DNA from: Bugula neritina
Lineage: Eukaryota; Bryozoa; Gymnolaemata; Cheilostomatida; Bugulidae
Assembly: GCA_964035545.1 (NCBI GenBank)
Contig: OZ037766.1
Location: 18,627,581-18,691,580 of the forward strand
DNA length: 64,000 nt
Direction: 5' to 3'
Below the pieces are notes generated by a model. The model was not told the origin of the DNA, made no database searches, and saw nothing but the letters and a program-made list of their open reading frames with translations. Below are positions 42,425 to 54,100 of the stretch, piece by piece. Positions within the stretch are counted from its first letter, which is position 1, and each line of letters begins with the position of its first letter. A program made the position numbers and the translations under genes.

Positions 42425-42500
42425 GGTACTTATAATATTATATTATTATCATTATAATATATTATATAGTATTATGTGTGTTTTTATTATACTGCATAAT
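42425..42500. other. AT-rich low-complexity stretch inside the 2.57 kb element
   Basis: Run of alternating TAATATTAT-like motifs with almost no G or C. It could fold into AT hairpins. No function is assigned. The rest of the element interior (about 42040-43440 and 43530-44260) is ordinary AT-rich sequence in which I see no gene or clear motif. Confidence 0.6.
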
Positions 42501-43444
42501 ATCTATTTTATTATTGTTGTTGTGCAAACAAGTGCAATTAACCTAGTTTTCAAAATGTACCTCTAAATTATCAGAATATCAGTTTAGATATTTTCATGCT
42601 TTGTAAGGTAAACCTAAAAAAAGAGGCTGTATTCCCAAAGTAAAGGGTGTTGAACTATGAACTATATTAGATTAGCCACTCTGCTACCAAGTGCGTCAGT
42701 ATAATATTATATGAATAGCTCTGATGCTTTGTCTCCGGTGGCTGGCTGCGATATGATAACTTGGCCAACTTCCAAGAGTTTAAAATTGGCGCAATTATTC
42801 AAGAGGTTACATACTGCACAGAGCTAGCAGTGATAGTAACCTTGCTATTGGCAGTACTTATTACAACTGCCAGCATATAAGCTGCATTGTAGAATGCCGT
42901 TGGGGTAGGCTATTAAAACCAAATTCTGCTCTCTAATATACCTTAGACACAATGCAGCAACATAATTGTTCATTTCAAATTACATTGCCACCCTTACATG
43001 AGCTGTGGGCTTCATAAAGATTCATATGATTAGAGATTTATGCTATAAGCTAGCTATGATGAAAATAACACACCATTGTCAAAGTTAACTTCAAGTATGT
43101 TGTTTTCCAGAAACTAAGTAATGTCCATTTATCTCTCGCATACAAATACTTATGTAATAGCATACAGTTTAGGTTTTATTTTAGAGCACATCTGCAAACT
43201 CTACAATAAGAGCTTGCTTTACCAGTCTATTTCAGACCTGTTTTTGTAGCTAGTAATACGCAAGCTACTTATTTTTAAACTTTTGGGTTATTTGTTCAAA
43301 ACCATTAGCTTTGCTAGTAACCGAGACTATTGCAACAGTTGACTGCTATCAACATGAATTGACAGCCTAATAATTATAACCCGTTTGCGCGCGAAATATT
43401 TATGTAATGATAGTCACTCATATAGTGCGTGTCTCATTAATGAT

Positions 43445-43515
43445 GACTGCGTGGTCCAGAGGTTAGAGGCGTCAGTGACGAGTTGGTTGGTCATGGTTCA
43501 ACCCTGTTAAGTTGC
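43445..43515 (+). ncRNA. tRNA-like / SINE-head-like segment with RNA polymerase III promoter boxes
   Basis: TGGTCCAGAGG at 43452-43462 fits an A box, and GGTTCAACCCT at 43495-43505 fits a B box. The 32 bp between them is in the range of tRNA genes. A run of eight or more T residues (43517-43525) follows and would serve as a pol III terminator. Acceptor and T-arm pairing is poor when the segment is folded as a tRNA, so a functional tRNA is unlikely. A tRNA-derived SINE head or a decayed tRNA captured by the transposon is more likely. Anticodon identity cannot be called. Confidence 0.4.
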
Positions 43516-44260
43516 AATTTTTTTTGTCAACTTATGCAAATCCTACGAATGTATAATAAATATGGCTATAAGTGTAAAGTTTTTTTTTTAACTTTTGTTC
43601 AACAGTAAGACAACATACATGCATAATAATTAGATACTGAACGCTGGACTAAACCTTAAATTGATCTTATAGAATACAATGTACTTAAAATAATCATATG
43701 TGAATTAGAGAAACTGAAAGTACACCTGCTGCGCTATAGACAGACCTTTACTGACAAGACTGCAAAGTGAAGTGATTTAGCTGAAATTAACTCTGCCAAA
43801 CAAACAAAGAATTATGTTGTGCTGAGGCATTTTCAATATATTATTATTGTAACATAGTAAGATGATTCAGCTAAGTGCTAATGTAAAACAGGGAACATTA
43901 TCTTGGCAGAAATCCAATAGATTGCCAATTTGTGCGAGAGGGTACTATATGTTATTGTGATAGCGCAGAGCGGCAAACGTACTAGGAATGTTATAATTAG
44001 TCACAGGAGCGTAGCTAGAACCACCATATGAAGAATTTAGAAAATTGCAGTGAAACTTGCAAAATGGTGTATGTTTTTACCAAATTGTGAAGAGCATAAA
44101 CAGAATTTCAAAAAACAAAGAAAGTATATTAGAGAAAACATATCAAGGAATGTCAAGTTTAACTTTTAGACTTTATAAAATGAATCCCCTGTGCTACAGC
44201 AGTGGAACATGGAGGGTGTAAAATTTTACTTATTATGCAACAACTTTCTCAGAAATTTTT

Positions 44261-44428
44261 TTATTGAAAAATTAAAAAAGTATATGAAAGAGGAATGCAA
44301 GAGCTATCTTTTCATGTAAAATTTGTTAATGTGAGACAAAAACTGTTTGAGCTATCCCCTGGAAACCGTTTGTATATAACATAAAGCAGTGCTTGAATCT
44401 GGAAAGTAATGACCTTAAACTAACTGTG
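44261..44428 (-). repeat. Right terminal inverted repeat of the 2.57 kb element
   Basis: Read on the minus strand it begins CACAGTTAGTTTAAGGTCAT and carries the same ordered blocks as the left arm. The arm is about 10 bp shorter than the left one because of small indels. It is nearly identical to the start of the second copy at 63569. Confidence 0.75.
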
Positions 44429-44429
44429 T

Positions 44430-46299
44430 TTCAGTGTGTTACAGTAAATTTCAGTATGTTACAGTGCATTTGCAGATATTACACTATACTTTAGTGAGTT
44501 TTAGTGTCTTTCAGTATGTTGCAGTATATTTCAGTATGTTGCAGTATTTTGCAATATATATCAGTATGTTACAGTGTATTTCAGTATGTTGCAGTATATT
44601 TCAGTATGTTACAATAAATTTCAGTATGTTACAGTATATTTCCGTAAATTACTCTATACTTCAGTGAGTTGTAGTATATTTCAGTATCTTGCAGTATATC
44701 TCAGTATGTTAGAGTATATTTCAGTATATTACAGTATATTTCAGTTTGTTACAGTAAATTTCAGTATGTTACAGTGCATTTGCAGATATTACACTATACT
44801 TCAGTGAGTTTTAGTGTCTTTCAGTATGTTGCAGTATATTTCGGTATCTTGCAACTTATTTCAATGTGTTTCAATGTAATTCAAGATGTTACAGTGTATT
44901 TCAGTATGTTACAGTGTATTTCAGTATGTTGCAGTATTTTGCAATATATATCAGTATGTTACAGTGTATTTCAGTATGTTGCAGTATATTTCAGTATGTT
45001 ACAATAAATTTCAGTATGTTACAGTATATTTCCGTAAATTACACTATACTTCAGTGAGTTGTAGTATATTTCAGTATTTTGCAGTTTATCTCAGTATGTT
45101 ACAGTGTATTTCAGTATGTTACAGTATATTTCAGTTTGTTACAGTAAATTTCAGTATGTTACAGTGCATTTGCAGATATTACACTATACTTCAGTGAGTT
45201 TTAGTGTCTTTCATTATGTTGCAGTATATTTCAGTATTTTGCAGTATTTTGCAATACATTTTATTATGTTACAGTGTATTTCAGTATGTTGCAGTATATT
45301 TCAGTTTGATACAATAAATTTCAGTATGTTACAGTACATTTCCGTAAATTACACTATACTTCAGTGAGTTGTAGTATATTTCAGTATCTTGCAGTATATC
45401 TCGGTATGTTACAGTATATTTCAGTATGTTGCAGTATATTTCAGCGTGTTTGAGTATATTTCAGTATGACACAGTGCATTTCCAGATATTACGCTATACT
45501 TCAGTTAGTTTTAGTCTCTTTCAGTATGTTGCAGTATATTTCGGTATTTTGCAACATATTTCAATATGTTGCAATGTATTTCAATATGTTACAGTGTATT
45601 TCAGTATGTTGCAGTATGTTGCAATGTATTTCAGTATGTTACAGTGTAATTCAGTAGGTTTCAGTATCTTGCAGTATATTTCAGCATGTTGCAGTATATT
45701 TCAGCATGTTGCAGTATATTTCAGGATGTTACAGTGTTTTGCAGTATTTTGCAGTATATTTCAGTGTGTTAAAGTATATTCCATTATGTTGCAGTATGTT
45801 GCAGTATATTTCAGTAGTTTGCAACATATTTCAGTAGGTTACCATATATTTCGGTATGTTGCAGCATATTTCAAGGTGTTGCAGTGTATTTCAATATGTT
45901 ACAGTGTATTTCAGTATGTTGCAGTATGTTCCATTATGCTGCAGTGTATTTCTGTATGTTACAGTGTAATTCAGAATGTTGCAGTATATTTCAGTATGTT
46001 ACAGTATGTTTCAGTATTTTGCAGTATATTTCAGTGGGTTATAGTATATTTCAGTATGATACAGCGTATTTCAATATGTTACAGTGTATTTCAGTATGTT
46101 GCAGTATTTTGCAATATATTTCAGTATGTTACAGCGTATTTCAGTATGTTGCAGTATATTTCAGTATGTTACAATAAATTTCAGTATGTTACAGTACATT
46201 GCCGTAAATTACACTATACTTCAGTGAGTTGTAGTATATTTCAGTATCTTGCAGTATATCTCAGTATGTTACTGTATATTTCAGTATGTTACAGTATAT
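44430..46299. repeat. 1.87 kb higher-order repeat, copy 1
   Basis: Matches 46300-48169 at a lag of 1870 bp, starting immediately right of the inverted-repeat element. Several substitutions separate the copies (for example CAGTATATTA near 44726 against CAGTATGTTA, and GCAGTATATT at 44521 against GCAGTTTATT). Both share the private variants AGAGTATATT and TTTCAATGTAATTCAAGATG. The copies are clearly older or less homogenised than the 8.81 kb pair. Confidence 0.75.
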
Positions 46300-48169
46300 T
46301 TCAGTGTGTTACAGTAAATTTCAGTATGTTACAGTGCATTTGCAGATATTACACTATACTTTAGTGAGTTTTAGTGTCTTTCAGTATGTTGCAGTTTATT
46401 TCAGTATGTTGCAGTATTTTGCAATATATATCAGTATGTTACAGTGTATTTCAGTATGTTGCAGTATATTTCAGTATGTTACAATAAATTTCAGTATGTT
46501 ACAGTATATTTCCGTAAATTACTCTATACTTCAGTGAGTTGTAGTATATTTCAGTATCTTGCAGTATATCTCAGTATGTTAGAGTATATTTCAGTATGTT
46601 ACAGTATATTTCAGTTTGTTACAGTAAATTTCAGTATGTTACAGTGCATTTGCAGATATTACACTATACTTCAGTGAGTTTTAGTGTCTTTCAGTATGTT
46701 GCAGTATATTTCGGTATCTTGCAACTTATTTCAATGTGTTTCAATGTAATTCAAGATGTTACAGTGTATTTCAGTATGTTACAGTGTATTTCAGTATGTT
46801 GCAGTATTTTGCAATATATATCAGTATGTTACAGTGTATTTCAGTATGTTGCAGTATATTTCAGTATGTTACAATAAATTTCAGTATGTTACAGTATATT
46901 TCCGTAAATTACACTATACTTCAGTGAGTTGTAGTATATTTCAGTATTTTGCAGTTTATCTCAGTATGTTACAGTGTATTTCAGTATGTTACAGTATATT
47001 TCAGTTTGTTACAGTAAATTTCAGTATGTTACAGTGCATTTGCAGATATTACACTATACTTCAGTGAGTTTTAGTGTCTTTCATTATGTTGCAGTATATT
47101 TCAGTATTTTGCAGTATTTTGCAATACATTTTATTATGTTACAGTGTATTTCAGTATGTTGCAGTATATTTCAGTTTGATACAATAAATTTCAGTATGTT
47201 ACAGTACATTTCCGTAAATTACACTATACTTCAGTGAGTTGTAGTATATTTCAGTATCTTGCAGTATATCTCGGTATGTTACAGTATATTTCAGTATGTT
47301 GCAGTATATTTCAGCGTGTTTGAGTATATTTCAGTATGACACAGTGCATTTCCAGATATTACGCTATACTTCAGTTAGTTTTAGTCTCTTTCAGTATGTT
47401 GCAGTATATTTCGGTATTTTGCAACATATTTCAATATGTTGCAATGTATTTCAATATGTTACAGTGTATTTCAGTATGTTGCAGTATGTTGCAATGTATT
47501 TCAGTATGTTACAGTGTAATTCAGTAGGTTTCAGTATCTTGCAGTATATTTCAGCATGTTGCAGTATATTTCAGGATGTTGCAGTATATTTCAGTATGTT
47601 ACAGTGTTTTGCAGTATTTTGCAGTATATTTCAGTGTGTTAAAGTATATTTCATTATGTTGCAGTATGTTGCAGTATATTTCAGTAGTTTGCAACATATT
47701 TCAGTAGGTTACCATATATTTCGGTATGTTGCAGCATATTTCAAGGTGTTGCAGTGTATTTCAATATGTTACAGTGTATTTCAGTATGTTGCAGTATGTT
47801 CCATTATGCTGCAGTGTATTTCTGTATGTTACAGTGTAATTCAGAATGTTGCAGTATATTTCAGTATGTTACAGTATGTTTCAGTATGTTGCAGTATATT
47901 TCAGTGGGTTATAGTATATTTCAGTATGATACAGCGTATTTCAGTATGTTACAGTGTATTTCAGTATGTTGCAGTATTTTGCAATATATTTCAGTATGTT
48001 ACAGCGTATTTCAGTATGTTGCAGTATATTTCAGTATGTTACAATAAATTTCAGTATGTTACAGTACATTGCCGTAAATTACACTATACTTCAGTGAGTT
48101 GTAGTATATTTCAGTATCTTGCAGTATATCTCAGTATGTTACTGTATATTTCAGTATGTTACAGTATAT
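46300..48169. repeat. 1.87 kb higher-order repeat, copy 2
   Basis: Tandem partner of 44430-46299. Similarity at this lag weakens after about 48600, where the element reverts to the majority variant. The same 1870 bp spacing reappears between 54196 and 56066. Confidence 0.75.
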
Positions 48170-51100
48170 TTCAGTGTGTTACAGTAAATTTCAGTATGTT
48201 ACAGTGCATTTGCAGATATTACACTATACTTTAGTGAGTTTTAGTGACTTTCAGTATGTTGCAGTATATTTCAGTATGTTGCAGTATTTTGCAATATATA
48301 TCAGTATGTTACAGTGTATTTCAGTATGTTGCAGTATATTTCAGTATGTTACAATAAATTTCAGTATGTTACAGCATATTTCCGTAAATTACTCTATACT
48401 TCAGTGAGTTGTAGTATATTTCAGTATCTTGCAGTATATCTCAGTATGTTACAGTATATTTCAGTATGTTACAGTATATTTCAGTTTGTTACAGTAAATT
48501 TCAGTATGTTACAGTGCATTTGCAGATATTACACTATACTTCAGTGAGTTTTAGTGTCTTTCAGTATGTTGCAGTATATTTCGGTATCTTGCAACTTATT
48601 TCAATGTGTTGCAATGTAATTCAATATGTTACAGTGTATTTCAGTATGTTACAGTGTATTTCAGTATGTTGCAGTATTTTGCAATATATATCAGTATGTT
48701 ACAGTGTATTTCAGTATGTTGCAGTATATTTCAGTATGTTACAATAAATTTCAGTATGTTACAGTATATTTCCGTAAATTACACTATACTTCAGTGAGTT
48801 GTAGTATATTTCAGTATCTTGCAGTATATCTCAGTATGTTACAGTATATTTCAGTATGTTACAGTATATTTTAGTTTGTTACAGTAAATTTCAGTATGTT
48901 ACAGTGCATTTGCAGATATTACACTATACTTCAGTGAGTTTTAGTGTCTTTCATTATGTTGCAGTATATTTCAGTATGTTGCAGTATTTTGCAATACATT
49001 TTATTATGTTACAGTGTATTTCAGTATGTTGCAGTATATTTCAGTTTGATACAATAAATTTCAGTATGTTACAGTACATTTCCGTAAATTACACTATACT
49101 TCAGTGAGTTGTAGTATATTTCAGTATCTTGCAGTATATCTCAGTATGTTACAGTATATTTCAGTATGTTGCAGTATATTTCAGCGTGTTTGAGTATATT
49201 TCAGTATGACACAGTGCATTTCCAGATATTACGCTATACTTCAGTGAGTTTTAGTGTCTTTCAGTATGTTGCAGTATATTTCGGTATTTTGCAACATATT
49301 TCAATATGTTGCAATGTATTTCAATATGTTACAGTGTATTTCAGTATGTTGCAGTATGTTGCAATGTATTTCAGTATGTTACAGTGTATTTCAGTAGGTT
49401 TCAGTATCTTGCAGTATATTTCAGCATGTTGCAGTATATTTCAGGATGTTGCAGTATATTTCAGTATGTTACAGTGTTTTGCAGTATTTTGCAGTATATT
49501 TCAGTGTGTTACAGTATATTTCATTATGTTGCAGTATGTTGCAGTATATTTCAGTAGTTTGCAACATATTTCAGTAGGTTACCATATATTTCGGTATGTT
49601 GCAGCATATTTCAATGTGTTGCAGTGTATTTCAATATGTTACAGTGTATTTCGGTATGTTGCAGTATGTTGCAGTATGATGCAGCATGTTGCAGTGTATT
49701 TCTGTATGTTACAGTGTAATTCGGAATGTTGCAGTATATTTCAGTATGTTACAGTATGTTTCAGTATGTTGCAGTATATTTCAGTGGGTTATAGTATATT
49801 TCAGTATGATACAGCGTATTTCAGTATGTTACAGTGTATTTCAGTATGTTGCAGTATTTTGCAATATACTTCAGTATGTTACAGCGTACTTCAGTATGTT
49901 GCAGTATATTTCAGTATGTTACAATAAATTTCAGTATGTTACAGTACATTGCCGTAAATTACACTATACTTCAGTGAGTTGTAGTATATTTCAGTATCTT
50001 GCAGTATATCTCAGTATGTTACTGTATATTTCAGTATGTTACAGTATATTTCAGTGTGTTACAGTAAATTTCAGTATGTTACAGTGCATTTGCAGATATT
50101 ACACTATACTTTAGTGAGTTTTAGTGTCTTTCAGTATGTTGCAGTATATTTCAGTATGTTGCAGTATTTTGCAATATATATCAGTATGTTACAGTGTATT
50201 TCAGTATGTTGCAGTATATTTCAGTATGTTACAATAAATTTCAGTATGTTACAGTATATTTCCGTAAATTACTCTATACTTCAGTGAGTTGTAGTATATT
50301 TCAGTATCTTGCAGTATATCTCAGTATGTTACAGTATATTTCAGTATGTTACAGTATATTTCAGCGTGTTTGAGTATATTTCAGTATGACACAGTGCATT
50401 TCCAGATATTACGCTATACTTCAGTGAGTTTTAGTGTCTTTCAGTATGTTGCAGTATATTTCGGTATTTTGCAACATATTTCAATATGTTGCAATGTATT
50501 TCAATATGTTACAGTGTATTTCAGTATGTTGCAGTATGTTGCAATGTATTTCAGTATGTTACAGTGTATTTCAGTAGGTTTCAGTATCTTGCAGTATATT
50601 TCAGCATGTTGCAGTATATTTCAGGATGTTGCAGTATATTTCAGTATGTTACAGTGTTTTGCAGTATTTTGCAGTATATTTCAGTGTGTTACAGTATATT
50701 TCATTATGTTGCAGTATGTTGCAGTATATTTCAGTAGTTTGCAACATATTTCAGTAGGTTACCATATATTTCGGTATGTTGCAGCATATTTCAATGTGTT
50801 GCAGTGTATTTCAATATGTCACAGTGTATTTCAGTATGTTGCAGTATGTTGCAGTGTATTTCTGTATGTTACGGTGTAGTTCAGTATGTTGCAGTATATT
50901 TCAGTATGTTACAGTATGTTTCAGTATGTTGCAGTATATTTCCGTGGGTTATAGTATATTCAAGTATGATACAGCATATTTCAGTATGTTACAGTGTATT
51001 TCAGTATGTTGCAGTATTTTGCAACGCATTTCAGTATGTTACAGTGTATTTTAGTATGTTGCAGTATATTTCAGTATTTTACAATAAATTTCAGTATATT

Positions 51101-54100
51101 ACAGTACATTTCCGTAAATTACGCTATACTTCAGTGAGTTGTAGTATATTTCAGTATCATGCAGTATATCTCAGTATGTTACAGTATATTTCAGTATGTT
51201 ACAGTATGTTTCAGTGTGTTACAGTATGTTGCAGTATATTTCAGTAGTTTGCAACATATTTCAGTAGGTTACCATATATTTCGGTATGTTGCAGCATATT
51301 TCAATGTGTTGCAGTGTATTTCAATATGTTACAGTGTATTTCAGTATGTTGCAGTATGTTGCAGTATGATGCAGCATGTTGCAGTGTATTTCTTTATGTT
51401 ACAGTGTAATTCGGAATGTTGCAGTATATTTCAGTATGTTACAGTATCTTTCAGTATGTTGCAGTATATTTCAGTGGGTTATAGTATATTTCAGTATGAT
51501 ACAGCGTATTTCAGTATGTTACAGTGTATTTCAGTATGTTGCAGTATTTTGCAATATATTTCAGTATGTTACAGCGTATTTCAGTATGTTGCAGTATATT
51601 TCAGTATGTTACAATAAATTTCAGTATGTTACAGTACATTGCCGTAAATTACACTATACTTCAGTGAGTTGTAGTATATTTCAGTATCTTGCAGTATATC
51701 TCAGTATGTTACTGTATATTTCAGTATGTTACAGTATATATCAGTGTGTTACAGTAAATTTCAGTATGTTACAGTGCATTTGCAGATATTACACTATACT
51801 TTAGTGAGTTTTAGTGTCTTTCAGTATGTTGCAGTATATTTCAGTATGTTGCAGTATTTTGCAATATATATCAGTATGTTACAGTGTATTTCAGTATGTT
51901 GCAGTATATTTCAGTATGTTACAATAAATTTCAGTATGTTACAGTATATTTCCGTAAATTACTCTATACTTCAGTGAGTTGTAGTATATTTCAGTATCTT
52001 GCAGTTTATCTCAGTATGTTACAGTATATTTCAGTATGTTACAGTATATTTCAGTTTGTTACAGTAAATTTCAGTATGTTACAGTGCATTTGCAGATATT
52101 ACACTATACTTCAGTGACTTTTAGTGTCTTTCATTATGTTGCAGTATATTTCAGTATGTTGCAGTATTTTGCAATACATTTTATTATGTTACAGTGTATT
52201 TCAGTATGTTGCAGTATATTTCAGTGTGACACAATAAATTTCAGTATGTTACAGTACATTTCCGTAAATTACACTATACTTCAGTGAGTTGTAGTATATT
52301 TCAGTATCTTGCAGTATGTCTCAGTATGTTACAGTATATTTCAGTATGTTGCAGTATATTTCAGCGTGTTTGAGTATATTTCAGTATGACACAGTGCATT
52401 TCCAGATATTACGCTATACTTCAGTGAGTTTTAGTGTCTTTCAGTATGTTGCAGTATATTTCGGTATTTTGCAACATATTTCAATATGTTGCAATGTATT
52501 TCAATATGTTACAGTGTATTTCAGTATGTTGCAGTATGTTGCAATGTATTTCAGTATGTTACAGTGTATTTCAGTAGGTTTCAGTATCTTGCAGTATATT
52601 TCAGCATGTTGCAGTATATTTCAGGATGTTGCAGTATATTTCAGTATGTTACAGTGTTTTGCAGTATTTTGCAGTATATTTCAGTGTGTTACAGTATATT
52701 TTATTATGTTGCAGTATGTTGCAGTATATTTCAGTAGTTTGCAACATATTTCAGTAGGTTACCATATATTTCGGTATGTTGCAGCATATTTCAAGGTGTT
52801 GCAGTGTATTTCAATATGTTACAGTGTATTTCAGTATGTTGCAGTATGTTCCATTATGCTGCAGTGTATTTCTGTATGTTACAGTGTATTTCAGTATGTT
52901 GCAGTACATTTCAGTATGTTACAGTATATTTCAGTATGTTGCAGTATATTTCATTGGGTTATAGCATATTTCAGTATGATACAGCGTATTTCAGTATGTT
53001 ACAGTGTACTTCAGTATGTTGCAGTATTTTGCAATATATTTCAGTATGTTACAGTGTATTTCAGTATGTTGCAGTATATTTCAGTATGTTACAATAAATT
53101 TCAGTATGTTACAATACATTTCCGTAAGTTACACTATACTTCAGGTAGTTGTAGTATATTTCAGTATCTTGCAGTATATCTCAGTATGTTACAGCATATT
53201 TCATTGTGTTGCAGTGTATTTCAATATGTTACAGTGTATTTCAGTATGTTGCAGTATGTTGCAGTAAGCTGCAGTATGTTGCAGTGTATTTCTGTATTTT
53301 ACAGTGTATTTCAGTATGTTGCAGTATATTTCAGCATGTTACAGTATATTTCAGTATGTTGCAGTATATTTCAGTGGGTTATAGTATATTTCAGTATGAT
53401 ACAGCGTATTTCGGTATGTTACAGTGTATGTCAGTATGTTGCAGTATTTTGCAATGCATTTCAGTATGTTACAGTGTATTTCAGTATGTTGCAGTATATT
53501 TCAGTATTTTACAATAAATTTCAGTATATTACAGTACATTTCCGTAAATTACACTATACTTCAGTGAGTTGTAGTATATTTCAGTATCATGCAGTATATC
53601 TCAGTATGTTACAGTATATTTCAGTATGTTACAGTATGTTTCAGTGTGTTACAGTATGTTGCAGTATATTTCAGTAGTTTGCAACATATTTCAGTGGGTT
53701 ACCATATATTTCGGTATGTTGCAGCATATTTCAATGTGTTGCAGTGTATTTCAATATGTTACAGTGTATTTCAGTATGTTGCAGTATGTTGCAGTATGAT
53801 GCAGCATGTTGCAATGTATTTCTGTATGTTACAGTGTAATTCGGAATGTTGCAGTATATTTCAGTATGTTACAGTATGTTTCAGTATGTTGCAGTATATT
53901 TCAGTGTGTTACAGTAAACTTCAGTATGTTACAGTGCATTTGCAGATATTACACTATACTTTAGTGAGTTTTAGTGTCTTTCAGTATGTTGCAGTATATT
54001 TCAGTATGTTGCAGTATTTTGCAATATATATCAGTATGTTACAGTGTATTTCAGTATGTTGCAGCATATTTCAGTATGTTACAATAAATTTCAGTATGTT

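Larger units (their letters stand above)
41863..44428. mobile_element. Non-autonomous DNA transposon with long terminal inverted repeats, complete copy
   Basis: A 2566 bp non-satellite insertion. Both ends read CACAGTT(G/A)GTTTAAGG inward, and imperfect similarity continues for about 170-180 bp. The flanks rejoin as an ordinary satellite string (TACAGTATAT then TTCAGTGTGT) apart from two extra T residues, so the candidate target duplication is TT and no target DNA was lost. The interior is AT-rich, contains no open frame of note and no recognisable transposase, so the element is presumably mobilised in trans. A tRNA-like segment lies at 43445-43515. The 432 bp at the right end recur in reverse complement at 63569-64000 with about 11 mismatches by eye, confirming the boundary and a multicopy family. 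I cannot assign a superfamily: the terminus resembles neither a standard hAT nor a TA-flanked Tc1/mariner end. Confidence 0.85.

Noticed and set aside
43445-43515. Functional tRNA gene
   Set aside because: Promoter boxes are good but the acceptor stem barely pairs and the T stem is weak, so it is listed only as tRNA-like.
41863-44428. Tc1/mariner assignment from the CAGTT terminus
   Set aside because: A TA dinucleotide flanks the end in copy 2 but not either end of copy 1, where the flanks are TT, and no mariner-type transposase remnant is present.
52316-53677. 453-codon plus-strand open frame, the longest of many Tyr/Phe/Val/Cys/Ser-rich frames in the satellite
   Set aside because: The consensus decamer has no stop in any plus frame, and because 10 is not a multiple of 3 all frames read the same repeating 10-20 residue peptide. 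Long frames are therefore automatic. Minus frames hit TGA from the same unit. No start context, codon bias or domain supports a protein.
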